From positions 1 through 45,832 of the forward strand of contig JBBIRO010000024.1 of the NCBI GenBank assembly GCA_037441775.1: a DNA stretch of 45,832 nt, given 5' to 3'. Under the pieces are notes generated by a model. That model did not search any database. It was not told where the DNA came from and was given only the letters and a program-made list of their open reading frames with translations. The DNA comes from CAMTWB01 sp037441775 (GTDB lineage Bacteria > Desulfobacterota > Syntrophia > Syntrophales > CAMTWB01). This document shows, piece by piece, positions 15,824-24,042 of the stretch (its first letter is position 1; the number at the start of each line of letters is the position of its first letter). The position numbers and the translations under genes are program-made.

Positions 15824-17644
15824 ATGCGTAAAGAAGGAATAAGAAACATTGCCATAATTGCCCATGTTGACCACGGCAAAACGACGCTGGTGGATGCCAT
15901 GCTGAGGCAGACGGGCACCTTTCGGGAGCATCAGGAGGTGACTGACCGGGTGATGGACTCGCTCGATCTGGAAAGGGAGCGGGGGATTACCATCATGGCC
16001 AAAAATACGGCCGTCTGGTATCGGGGGATCAAGATCAACATCGTGGACACTCCGGGACATGCGGACTTCGGCGGAGAAGTCGAACGGAGTCTTAATATGG
16101 TGGATGGAGCCATTCTACTGGTGGATGCCAGCGAAGGCCCGCTGCCCCAGACCAGGTTTGTCGTCAAGAAGGCCCTGGCCCGGGGGCTTCCCATTCTGCT
16201 GGTAATCAATAAGATCGACCGCCGCGACGCGCGGATCGAAGAGGTCGTGGACGAGGTATATGACCTCTTCATCGATCTGGATGCCAGCGAAGAGCAGATT
16301 GAGTTTCCCATTCTCTACACCAACGCCAAATTGGGCGTCGCCCACGAGAAACCCGGCGATTCTTCGGTGGATCTGGCGCCCCTGTTTGATGCCATCTGCG
16401 AGACCATTCCGGGGCCCGACGCCGATGACCGGCATCCGCCTCAATTTCTGGTAACCAACCTCGATTATGATCCCTATGTGGGACAAATTGCCGTGGGCAG
16501 GCTCTTAAACGGCATGCTGGAGATGAATCAGTCTTACGCCCTTTGCAAAGCCGAAGCCGTTACTTCCGGTGTCCGATTTTCCGTTCTTTACAGCTTTCAT
16601 GGATTGAAGAAAAAATCGGTGGAGCGGGTTGAAGCCGGCGATATCGTAGGCCTGGCGGGGGTGGAGGCGGTTGCCATCGGGGATACCATTACTTCGCTTA
16701 CTGACCCTCGCCCCCTTCCCCGCATCAACGTGGACGAACCCACCGTCTCGATGATCTTTTATGTAAATAACGGTCCCTTTGCCGGCCGCGAGGGCAAATT
16801 CCTTACCTCCCGGCATCTATTGGAGCGACTGGAGAGGGAAGCTTCCTACAATGTGGCCATCCGGCTCAAGCATTTGGAGAGAAAAGACGCCTTCGAGGTA
16901 TGCGGAAGAGGAGAACTGCAGATGGCGGTGCTAATCGAGACCATGCGCCGGGAAGGCTACGAATTTATGGTATCCCGGCCAAATGTGATCACCCGAGATG
17001 AAAATGGCCACACCCTGGAGCCCATGGAACGAGTGTTTGTGGACATTCCCGAGGATATGGTGGGCATCGTCACGGTCAAACTTTCCGGCCGGAAGGGGCG
17101 GATGGTGGATCTCGTCAATAAAGGAAGCGGGCGGGTCAATATGGAGTTTATCATTCCTGCCCGCGGTCTGATTGGTTTTCGCAGCCATTTCTTGACGGAT
17201 ACCCGGGGGGGGGGAGTAATGAATACCCTGTTTGAGGGATACGACCCCTGGCTGGGGCCGATTCCCCAGCGGGCAAACGGCGCGCTGGTAGCCGACCGGG
17301 CCGGCCGGGTAACCGCCTATGCCAGCCTCGCCATGGTTGACCGAGGCGAACTTTTTGTCGAAGTGGGAAATGAGGTCTATGGCGGCATGATCATCGGGGA
17401 GAGGAACCGCACCGACGATATGACGGTGAACATCACCAAGGAAAAAAAGCTCACCAATATAAGAAGCTCAACCTCGGAAGCCACGGTTACCCTTCGGCCG
17501 CCGCGTCCTCTGTCGTTGGATCAATGCATCGAATTCATTGCCGAAGACGAGCTGGTAGAGGTGACGCCGCAAAACATCCGCCTGCGGAAGATGGAGCTCG
17601 ATCCCAACAAAAGAGCGGCCCGGAAGAAGGCCGAAAGCTTATGA
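15824..17644 (+). CDS. typA: Ribosome-associated GTPase TypA/BipA
   Basis: The 606-residue translational GTPase is normal size for TypA. The G1 motif is in IIAHVDHGKTTLVDAM, the G3 in DTPGHADFGGEVERS and the G4 in LVINKIDR. EF-G-like domains III and V and the TypA-specific C-terminal part (FIIPARGLIGFRS, NIRSSTSEATVTL) follow. TypA binds ribosomes and assists 50S assembly and stress or cold adaptation. The frame is open 27 codons further upstream, but the ATG at 15824 has AAGGG seven bases before it and matches the family N-terminus (MRKEGIRNIAIIAH). Confidence 0.96.
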   Translation: MRKEGIRNIAIIAHVDHGKTTLVDAMLRQTGTFREHQEVTDRVMDSLDLERERGITIMAKNTAVWYRGIKINIVDTPGHADFGGEVERSLNMVDGAILLVDASEGPLPQTRFVVKKALARGLPILLVINKIDRRDARIEEVVDEVYDLFIDLDASEEQIEFPILYTNAKLGVAHEKPGDSSVDLAPLFDAICETIPGPDADDRHPPQFLVTNLDYDPYVGQIAVGRLLNGMLEMNQSYALCKAEAVTSGVRFSVLYSFHGLKKKSVERVEAGDIVGLAGVEAVAIGDTITSLTDPRPLPRINVDEPTVSMIFYVNNGPFAGREGKFLTSRHLLERLEREASYNVAIRLKHLERKDAFEVCGRGELQMAVLIETMRREGYEFMVSRPNVITRDENGHTLEPMERVFVDIPEDMVGIVTVKLSGRKGRMVDLVNKGSGRVNMEFIIPARGLIGFRSHFLTDTRGGGVMNTLFEGYDPWLGPIPQRANGALVADRAGRVTAYASLAMVDRGELFVEVGNEVYGGMIIGERNRTDDMTVNITKEKKLTNIRSSTSEATVTLRPPRPLSLDQCIEFIAEDELVEVTPQNIRLRKMELDPNKRAARKKAESL

Positions 17645-17723
17645 TGAGGATATAATAAGGCATTTGGCCGCCATTTAGCAGAGTGTCACCAAACCTCAAT
17701 TTACGGGAAGGGAGGGAAAAAAC

Positions 17724-18023
17724 ATGCTGGAATTTGCGAAAAAAGCCATATTGGCGGGCGCGGGTCTGGCGGTGATGACCGCTGAAAAGATTCAGGAACT
17801 CTTTGACGAGATGGTCAAGAAGGGCGAGATCTCCGAAAAGGAGGCCAGGGAAACGGTTTCTGAACTCCTTGATAAATCCAAAGAGCTGAGAGCCGAGTTG
17901 CAGGACTGGGTCAATAACGCGGTTACCGGCATCCTCCAGCGCCTGCAAGCGCCCACCAGAGAGGAGATAAATGAACTTAAGGCTCGGCTCGATCGCTTAG
18001 AGAAATCGCACAAGGAAGAATAG
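17724..18023 (+). CDS. Phasin-like / PHA-regulator-like small helical protein
   Basis: The 99-residue, highly charged, almost wholly helical protein (MVKKGEISEKEARETVSELL...ELKARLDRLEK) has an N-terminal hydrophobic stretch (AILAGAGLAVMT) and a C-terminal coiled coil. It resembles the small phasin-like proteins related to the polyhydroxyalkanoate regulator PhaF/PhaI. GGGAGGG before the ATG is strong. The ubiB gene begins 3 bp after its stop; this small-helical-protein/UbiB adjacency is one I have seen in related genomes. No PHA synthase is in the window, so a link to storage granules is not supported. Confidence 0.7.
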   Translation: MLEFAKKAILAGAGLAVMTAEKIQELFDEMVKKGEISEKEARETVSELLDKSKELRAELQDWVNNAVTGILQRLQAPTREEINELKARLDRLEKSHKEE

Positions 18024-18026
18024 GCC

Positions 18027-19721
18027 ATGCGTTTGCGCCGGATCAGCTTCGTCTCCCGAACCTACAGCCACATCAAGCGTTACCGGCAGATACTGACGGT
18101 TCTAATCAAATACGGATTTGACGATCTTCTGGAGCGTCTTCACGTGAACAGATATTTGCGCCTGGGAAGCCGGATGATTCTCAAGCGGCATGGCAGTGCT
18201 GCGGAAGGTCTGACCAGGCACGAACGGGTGAGGATGGCGCTTGCGGAACTTGGTCCTACTTTTGTGAAGATGGGCCAGATCCTATCCACCCGTCCCGATC
18301 TGATCTCCCTGCGGCTGGTTCATGAACTTGCGAAATTACAGGATAATGTGCCCGCCTTCCCCTTCTCACAGGCCAAGGAAATTGTCGAACGGGAATTGAA
18401 TGCCCCTCTGGATCAGGTATTCAAGGGTTTTGACGAAGAGCCTCTGGCGGCGGCTTCCATCGGTCAAGTTTATCGGGCTCGTTTATTATCAGGTGAGGAG
18501 GTGATCGTCAAGGTCCAGCGTCCCGGCATCAGAGCCACGGTAACGGTGGACATGGAGATCATCTTTCATCTGGCGGAGCTGATGGAAAAATATCTGGAAG
18601 AGGCAGAAATATACCGTCCGACCAAAATTGTAGATGAGTTCAGCCGGATTATGGATATGGAAATGGATTACGCGATCGAAGCGTACCATGCCGAAAGATT
18701 TGCCGAACAATTTACCGGCAACAGCACAATTTATGTGCCAAAGATTTTCCGCAATCTCTCTACCTCCACCATCTTGACCATGGAATACGTGGCCGGAGTC
18801 AAGGTTTCTGACCAGACCAGCCTGGAAAGCATGGGATACAACCGTAAACTCATCGCTAATCGCGGGGCGGATCTCATTTTGGAGCAGATATTCCGGTACG
18901 GATTTTTTCATGCCGACCCCCACCCCGGAAATGTTTACATCCTGCCGGGAAATATAGTCTGTTACCTCGATTTCGGTATGATGGGACGGGTGAGCAGGTC
19001 GGCCCAGGAGAGATTTGCCGACATGATCACAGGCTACATCATGCGGGATGAAAAGAGGATTACCGCGGCCATTTTGGGCCTAGTTGAGGTAAGCGACGAG
19101 CCGGACCGCCAGTTATTGGAGCATGATATCGCTGATCTGATAGAAACGCATCTCTATCGCCCCTTGAAGGACTTGAAAATAGCCGCATTGCTGTCGGCTG
19201 TCCTGGATTTTTTTACCCGTCATCGCCTGCGACTGCCGCCGGACATATTCCTGATGATCAAGGCCCTGGCAGAGACGGAAACCATCGGCGCCGCGCTCGA
19301 CCCGGATTTTGACATGTCCGGAAAGCTTGCCCCTTTTATCCGCCAGCTCAAAATGGATAGACTTAGCCCGGGAAGGTTGTTTAAAAATTTTTTGGGGGCG
19401 GGCGAAGAATTGGGCAAGATGTTGAGTGAAGCCCCCGGAGACCTGAGTGAAATCGTGAAACAGATTAAACAGGGCCGGGTAAAAATTGCTTTTGAGCACC
19501 GCGGATTGGAAAAATTTATTTTTGAAATGGACCGTTCCTCTAATCGGGTATCGTTTGCGCTGATCATTTCAGCCATCGTTATCGGTTCCTCGCTGATTAT
19601 CACCGCTGATTTAGGCCCCCATATCCTCGGCTTTTCCGTGCTGGGTCTTTTGGGCTTCAGCATTGCAGGCCTGATGGGATTGTGGCTGATCATCGCCATT
19701 TTACGTTCCGGGAGGATCTGA
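18027..19721 (+). CDS. ubiB: UbiB/ABC1 (ADCK) family atypical kinase
   Basis: The 564-residue product has the family's KxGQ motif (GPTFVKMGQILSTRPDL), the alanine-rich loop AAASIGQVYRARL, the lysine in VIVKVQRPGI, the catalytic HADPHPGN and the metal-binding DFG in YLDFGMMGRV. Two C-terminal membrane helices (ALIISAIVIGSSLIITADL; VLGLLGFSIAGLMGLWLIIAIL) anchor it. In aerobes UbiB supports ubiquinone synthesis; here the quinone is unknown, probably menaquinone. It directly follows the phasin-like gene and its TGA overlaps the next ATG by one base. Confidence 0.9.
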   Translation: MRLRRISFVSRTYSHIKRYRQILTVLIKYGFDDLLERLHVNRYLRLGSRMILKRHGSAAEGLTRHERVRMALAELGPTFVKMGQILSTRPDLISLRLVHELAKLQDNVPAFPFSQAKEIVERELNAPLDQVFKGFDEEPLAAASIGQVYRARLLSGEEVIVKVQRPGIRATVTVDMEIIFHLAELMEKYLEEAEIYRPTKIVDEFSRIMDMEMDYAIEAYHAERFAEQFTGNSTIYVPKIFRNLSTSTILTMEYVAGVKVSDQTSLESMGYNRKLIANRGADLILEQIFRYGFFHADPHPGNVYILPGNIVCYLDFGMMGRVSRSAQERFADMITGYIMRDEKRITAAILGLVEVSDEPDRQLLEHDIADLIETHLYRPLKDLKIAALLSAVLDFFTRHRLRLPPDIFLMIKALAETETIGAALDPDFDMSGKLAPFIRQLKMDRLSPGRLFKNFLGAGEELGKMLSEAPGDLSEIVKQIKQGRVKIAFEHRGLEKFIFEMDRSSNRVSFALIISAIVIGSSLIITADLGPHILGFSVLGLLGFSIAGLMGLWLIIAILRSGRI

Positions 19722-20626
19722 TGCCCAGCGGCAGCGAAATTTTCGGCCTGGGACAATGTTCGCTGGACTATATCGGCCGGATTGCCGAGTTTCCGTCATC
19801 CGACGCAAAGTGTGAGATGACCGGGCTGACCATCCAGGGGGGAGGGCCGGTAGCAACGGCGCTCGTTGCCCTCTCCCGCTGGGGGAAACAATGCTATTTC
19901 GCCGGTCAAGTTGGTGATGATCCGGAGGGCAAGTTGATTCTTGCGGCACTAAACCGGGAGGGGATCGATACTTCCGGACTGGTGGTTAGAATCGGCAGTT
20001 CTTCTCAGCAGGCATTCATTTTGGCGGAGCCGGAAACCGCCCGGAGGACTATTTTCTGGCAGCGACCCACCGGCCAGCCGCTTAAACCCGACGAAATAGA
20101 CCTCGCTGCTCTCAGGCAGGCCCGGCTGATCCATACCGATGGGTTGGCGATCGAGACGGCCATTTACGCCTGCCGTAAGGCCAGAGAAGAGGGACTGGCG
20201 GTGGTGATAGATGCCGGCAGCCTCCGCCCGGGGATGCTCGACCTGGTAAAGTTATCCGATTACTGCATCGTCGCAGAGGATTTTTCCCGGCAGCTATTGG
20301 GTGGCGACCATCCCCGCGAGGCCTGTCGAATCCTACGGGACATGGGACCCCGCCTGACGGCGGTTACTCTGGGGAAGCGCGGCTACATCGCCCTCCTGGG
20401 AAACGAATTTATCGTAAGACCGGCCTACGCGGTTGATGCTGTCGATACCACGGGCTGCGGCGATATCTTCCACGCCGGATTTATCTTTGGCATCACCTCG
20501 GGCTGGACTGTGGAAGAGAGCCTGGATTTAGGCGCCTGGGCCGCGGCAGAAGTCAGCCTGGCTTTGGGAGGAAGGACCAAAATTCCCCCTTTGGCCGAAT
20601 TACTTCGTCATCATCAGGGGTTATAG
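19721..20626 (+). CDS. PfkB-family carbohydrate kinase
   Basis: The 301-residue ribokinase-fold product has the N-terminal Gly motif (LTIQGGGPVATALVALSRWG) and the C-terminal catalytic signature near residue 245, DTTGCGDIFHAGF, with the catalytic Asp intact and Ala replaced by Cys in the usual TGAGD. The family phosphorylates sugars, nucleosides or sulfosugars; the substrate cannot be read from sequence. The start overlaps the ubiB stop by one base with GGGAGG upstream. The nearby divergent hisF could be functionally linked but that is inference. Confidence 0.85.
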   Translation: MPSGSEIFGLGQCSLDYIGRIAEFPSSDAKCEMTGLTIQGGGPVATALVALSRWGKQCYFAGQVGDDPEGKLILAALNREGIDTSGLVVRIGSSSQQAFILAEPETARRTIFWQRPTGQPLKPDEIDLAALRQARLIHTDGLAIETAIYACRKAREEGLAVVIDAGSLRPGMLDLVKLSDYCIVAEDFSRQLLGGDHPREACRILRDMGPRLTAVTLGKRGYIALLGNEFIVRPAYAVDAVDTTGCGDIFHAGFIFGITSGWTVEESLDLGAWAAAEVSLALGGRTKIPPLAELLRHHQGL

Positions 20627-20655
20627 GGTAAAATTTAGCAACGGGAGGATGTTTT

Positions 20656-21420
20656 GTGGCCACGATCAAGATTATGCCATGCCTGGATATGAAAGATGGA
20701 AGGGTGGTGAAGGGGATTAACTTTGTAGGCCTGCGCGATGCCGGCGACCCCGTCGAAAACGCGCGTTTTTACCAGGAAGAGGGCGCTGATGAACTGGGTA
20801 TCCTGGATATCGCGGCGACCTTGGAAAACCGCCGGACCCGCCTGGAGTGGGTAAAAGCGATTGCTTCCGTGGTAAATATTCCGATTACCGTAGGCGGCGG
20901 GATAAACAGTCTGGAAGACGCCTCTTTGGTCCTGGAGGCCGGGGCCAGTAAGATTTCCATGAACAGCGCCGCTATAAAAACCCCTTCCTTGGTACGGGAA
21001 GCAGTGCGGCAGTTCGGGTCCGCCGCAATCACCGTCGCCATAGACGGCAAGAGAAATCAGTCCATGCCGTCGGGCTTTGAACTGGTCGTTGACGGGGGAA
21101 CAAGACCGGTCGGCCGCGATGCGGTTACCTGGGCCAAAGCTTGCGAGGATATGGGAGTAGGGGTGATTCTGCCCACCAGCATGGACGGCGACGGTACCCT
21201 TACCGGTTACGATCTTGCCCTTCTCAAGGCTATTTCTCAGGCGGTCAAGGTGCCGGTTGTGGCCTCCGGAGGCGCGGGCGAACTGGCGCACTTTCTCGCG
21301 GCGGTAATCGAGGGGGGCGCCCAGATATTGTTGGCCGCTTCGGTCTTTCATTTTCGCACCCTGCTGATCGGGGACGTCAAGAAATACCTCCGTCAAAACG
21401 GCATTTCCGTTGCCGGATAG
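20656..21420 (+). CDS. hisF: HisF-family cyclase, divergent
   Basis: The 254-residue (beta/alpha)8 protein aligns with imidazole glycerol phosphate synthase cyclase. Both catalytic aspartates are present: Asp11 in CLDMKDGRVVKG and Asp130 in VAIDGKR. However, compared with my memory of Thermotoga maritima HisF, residues of the ammonia gate and the HisH interface differ: Arg5 is Lys5, Asp98 is Ser98 and Glu167 is Val170; Glu46 and Lys99 are kept. No hisH or other his gene is nearby. It may be a paralogue working without HisH, or with a different partner. GTG start with GGGAGGA six bases upstream. Confidence 0.8.
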   Translation: MATIKIMPCLDMKDGRVVKGINFVGLRDAGDPVENARFYQEEGADELGILDIAATLENRRTRLEWVKAIASVVNIPITVGGGINSLEDASLVLEAGASKISMNSAAIKTPSLVREAVRQFGSAAITVAIDGKRNQSMPSGFELVVDGGTRPVGRDAVTWAKACEDMGVGVILPTSMDGDGTLTGYDLALLKAISQAVKVPVVASGGAGELAHFLAAVIEGGAQILLAASVFHFRTLLIGDVKKYLRQNGISVAG

Positions 21421-21447
21421 ACCAATTTCACCTCTTGCGAGGCACTA

Positions 21448-22152
21448 TTGGACAGCTTAAGCGAACTCTTGACCGAGACGATGCAGAACCCCTCCCTTTG
21501 GGTCTATCTTCTGGCCTATCTGGGAGGCCTGTCGGTCAGTTTTACCCCCTGCATTTATCCGTTGATTCCGGTTACATTGGGAATCCTGACTGGCCGGGGC
21601 AAGGATGCGCCTGGCGGCGGATTCCTCCATGCGGTCATATTTGTGTCCGGCATTTCAGCAACCTATACACTCTTCGGGCTTGTGGCGACGGCGACCGGTT
21701 CCATTTTTGGCCAGTGGCAGATGAACCCGTGGATTTTTTTCTTTTTGGGCAACCTTTTTTTGATCATGGGGCTGGCCAAACTGGGGGTTTTTAATTTCTC
21801 TTTTAACCTGTTGGAGAGATTAAGCCAGCGTACGCTGGGGGGCCGGAGTGGAACATTTCTCCTGGGGGCAGTCTCCGGTCTGGCGGTCGGGCCCTGCACC
21901 GCCCCGGTACTTGCGGCACTTCTGGGATATGTTGCCGTAAGCGGAAAGTTGTTGTATAGCGCCACGCTACTGTTTGTCTTTGCCTTCGGCATGGGAACCA
22001 TCCTTGTTTTGCTGGGAATATTCGGCAATCTTTTAACCAAACTGCCCAAATCCGGGGGTTGGCTGGTTTGGGTTGATAGATTTCTGGGCATTATACTAAT
22101 CGGCGCGGGACAGTATTTTTTTATTATGATGGGTAAACTGATGAACTCGTAA
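21448..22152 (+). CDS. ccdA: CcdA/DsbD-type thiol-disulfide membrane transporter
   Basis: The 234-residue, six-helix membrane protein has the two conserved cysteine-proline contexts of CcdA: SFTPCIYPLIPVTLG in helix 1 and GLAVGPCTAPVLAALLG in helix 4. It moves reducing power from cytoplasmic thioredoxin to periplasmic thiol proteins, for example for cytochrome c maturation. The start is TTG 21448 with GAGG just upstream. Its last codons (Met-Asn-Ser-stop) lie in the terminus of a family B repeat. The TlpA-like gene 81 bp downstream is the probable periplasmic partner. Confidence 0.85.
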   Translation: MDSLSELLTETMQNPSLWVYLLAYLGGLSVSFTPCIYPLIPVTLGILTGRGKDAPGGGFLHAVIFVSGISATYTLFGLVATATGSIFGQWQMNPWIFFFLGNLFLIMGLAKLGVFNFSFNLLERLSQRTLGGRSGTFLLGAVSGLAVGPCTAPVLAALLGYVAVSGKLLYSATLLFVFAFGMGTILVLLGIFGNLLTKLPKSGGWLVWVDRFLGIILIGAGQYFFIMMGKLMNS

Positions 22153-22205
22153 AAAAGTCAAAAGCCCCCTCCCTTGAGGGGGAAGGGAATTCGGAATTGT
22201 TGAGG
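22138..22205 (+). repeat. Hairpin repeat family B, copy 3
   Basis: tgatgaactcgtaaaaaagt is followed by caaaagccccctcccttgag, then gggggaagggaattcgg, which forms a hairpin. The left end is nearly identical to the left end of family A copy 2 at 27868, so the two repeat families share a terminus. The ccdA stop codon (TAA 22150-22152) lies within this terminus. Confidence 0.6.
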
Positions 22206-22233
22206 TCATCAAAACTTATTGTTTAGGGAAAAA

Positions 22234-22728
22234 ATGAAAAACATCGCAGAAAAGGCAACTGGCAAAATTTTATGGCTGACGGTTATGGTTCTTTTGGCTC
22301 TGGCTCCGACTCCGGTGTTTGCTTCCCTGGAAAAAGCGCCGGAGTTCACTTTAAAGGATATCCAGGGTCAAACTTTCCGGCTGAAAGATCACTTTGGCAA
22401 GCCGATTTTATTAATTTTCAGCACCACCTGGTGCCCATCTTGCGTGGCCGAGCTGCCGCGAATAAAGCGACTCTTCGATAAGTACAGCAAATCCGGGCTC
22501 ATCATGGTGAATGTGAACATCATGGAAACCAGGACAAAAGCCGAGAGTTTTGCCAAGAAGCATCATCTTCCCTATCCAACCCTTCTGGATGAGAAGGGGG
22601 ATGTATCCGGCATTTTCCGGGTAAGGGGCGTCCCCTCGCTCGTTCTGATAAATAAGCAGGGACAGGTAGTCTGCCGGGCATGTACGGTTATCGATGGTCA
22701 TCTGGATCGGATTTTCGAGAAAAAATGA
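22234..22728 (+). CDS. TlpA/ResA-like periplasmic thioredoxin
   Basis: The 164-residue product has an N-terminal signal peptide or anchor (ILWLTVMVLLALAPTPVFA) and a thioredoxin fold with the redox motif WCPSC in LLIFSTTWCPSCVAELPRIK and a cis-proline in VRGVPSLVLI. Such proteins reduce periplasmic disulfides and receive electrons from CcdA, whose gene is immediately upstream. A TTG five codons earlier is open, but AGGG five bases before the ATG and the normal signal-peptide layout favour 22234. Confidence 0.87.
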   Translation: MKNIAEKATGKILWLTVMVLLALAPTPVFASLEKAPEFTLKDIQGQTFRLKDHFGKPILLIFSTTWCPSCVAELPRIKRLFDKYSKSGLIMVNVNIMETRTKAESFAKKHHLPYPTLLDEKGDVSGIFRVRGVPSLVLINKQGQVVCRACTVIDGHLDRIFEKK

Positions 22729-22845
22729 CGGGAGCGGGCCGTTTTTGCTTTGCACAAGGCGCGAGGCACTCCCGCGGGTGCACATTGCATAAATCGCAGA
22801 AGTATAATAATTTACCGCTATAAATTGACGTCTATCGGAGGATGC

Positions 22846-23022
22846 ATGGACAAATTACTACAGGATTACAATGTTTTTCAGGATAAAAGGGTCATCAATA
22901 TAAGACCGATGAAAATTAAAGAATTTGAATATTACTTAGCAGGCCTGCCGGATGGGGCAAGCAATGCGGCAGAAATACCAATTGAGCTTGGCGCTAATGT
23001 CGGGTGCGCTCAAAAAAAATAA
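22846..23022 (+). CDS. Small orphan protein (58 aa)
   Basis: I do not recognise this 58-residue frame. It starts MDKLLQDYNVFQDKRVINIR and ends GANVGCAQKK, with one cysteine and no membrane segment. CGGAGG upstream is a good ribosome binding site. A TATAAT at 22803-22808 could be its -10 box, with a weak TGCACA 18 bp upstream. Its stop codon TAA abuts the tatD ATG with no gap, so it is placed as a translational lead-in for tatD. The reading frame is open further upstream but without signals. Real expression is likely but unproven. Confidence 0.5.
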   Translation: MDKLLQDYNVFQDKRVINIRPMKIKEFEYYLAGLPDGASNAAEIPIELGANVGCAQKK

Positions 23023-23790
23023 ATGTTTGCCGATTCCCATGCCCATCTGGAGATGGCCGCCTATGACCAGGATAGGCCGGAAGTCCTGACCCGCGCCAAC
23101 GATGCCGAAGTATCGCTGATTATTACCGTGGGCACCACCGAGCAAGACTGCATCAAGGCCATATCCCTGGCCGGCCAATACGAGGGGGTTTATGCGGCGG
23201 TAGGCATCCACCCTCACAATGCCAGGGAGGTGCGGAAGGAAACCTACTCAAATCTCTTGGGTCTTGCTCGCAAAGACAAGGTGGTGGCCTACGGAGAGAT
23301 CGGCCTGGATTTTCATTACGACCACTCTCCCCGCAATATTCAGATCGCCCGTTTTGGCGAGCAGCTCGAACTGGCAGCGGAGTTGGATCTTCCCGTCATC
23401 ATCCACAGCCGGGAAGCCCAACGGGAAGTCATGGAGATGCTCAATGTCTGGCGGGGGAAACTACGCGGCATCCTGCACTGCTTTTCCGGCGATACCAAAA
23501 TGGCCGGTCGCTGCCGGGATTTGGGCTACTATATTTCCATTTCGGGAGTAGTCACCTTTCCCAAGGGCGACACAATCACGGAAGTGATCCGGTATGTTGG
23601 TCTGGATGGACTGCTTCTTGAAACCGACTGTCCCTATCTTGCCCCGCATCCCTACCGGGGCCGCCGCAATGAACCGGCCTATGTCATTCATACCGCAGCT
23701 GCCGTGGCCGATATTCTGAAAACCACGCCTAAGCTGACGGGAGAGGCCACCATGGCTAACACCAGAGAGATATTCCGGCTTGGGACATAG
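23023..23790 (+). CDS. tatD: TatD-family metal-dependent hydrolase/DNase
   Basis: The 255-residue TIM-barrel metalloenzyme has the family signatures: FADSHAHLEM at the N-terminus, GIHPHNA, YGEIGLDFHYD, VIIHSREA, ILHCFSGD and LLLETDCPYLAPHPYRGRRN. TatD proteins are cytoplasmic 3'-exonucleases or phosphodiesterases with roles in DNA repair and RNA or D-aminoacyl turnover, depending on subfamily. It starts immediately after the stop of the 58-aa frame. No ribosome binding site of its own is obvious in the A-rich stretch before the ATG, which supports coupling. Confidence 0.93.
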   Translation: MFADSHAHLEMAAYDQDRPEVLTRANDAEVSLIITVGTTEQDCIKAISLAGQYEGVYAAVGIHPHNAREVRKETYSNLLGLARKDKVVAYGEIGLDFHYDHSPRNIQIARFGEQLELAAELDLPVIIHSREAQREVMEMLNVWRGKLRGILHCFSGDTKMAGRCRDLGYYISISGVVTFPKGDTITEVIRYVGLDGLLLETDCPYLAPHPYRGRRNEPAYVIHTAAAVADILKTTPKLTGEATMANTREIFRLGT

Positions 23791-23905
23791 TTGCATGAAA
23801 AAAGCCGCCGCAGATCCTGCCGGTACCCCAAGCCCGGGCAACCAGATAGCCGTTGAAGAAAGCGGCTGCACTGCTGGCTCCCTGTTTGCGTCTGGACCTC
23901 ACCAG

Positions 23906-23970
23906 CATTCCCGCGCAGGCCGAAATCCAAAACTACCAGAATTCACCATATTCCCGCCTGCGGGGGAATG
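23906..23970 (+). repeat. REP-like palindromic repeat
   Basis: CATTCCCGCGCAGGC (23906-23920) pairs with GCCTGCGGGGGAATG (23956-23970) with a single mismatch, leaving a 35-base loop. The motif 'attcccgcctgcg...ggaatgac' is a repetitive extragenic palindrome type that I know from many proteobacterial genomes. Only one copy is in this window. The rest of the 252-bp space between tatD and the next gene shows no gene. Confidence 0.6.
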
Positions 23971-24042
23971 ACAAAATGCGAGATTTCCGGATTTTTTACC
24001 GCCGTCAAAATAGCCGGTTCTTAATAAAGGAGGATCATAAAT

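Noticed and set aside
20635..21396. 253-codon minus-strand frame opposite hisF
   Set aside because: Shadow of hisF, whose catalytic motifs are on the plus strand.
23791..24042. Short frames of 60-70 codons between tatD and the PreA-like gene
   Set aside because: They run through a palindromic REP-like sequence and have biased composition typical of translated repeats.
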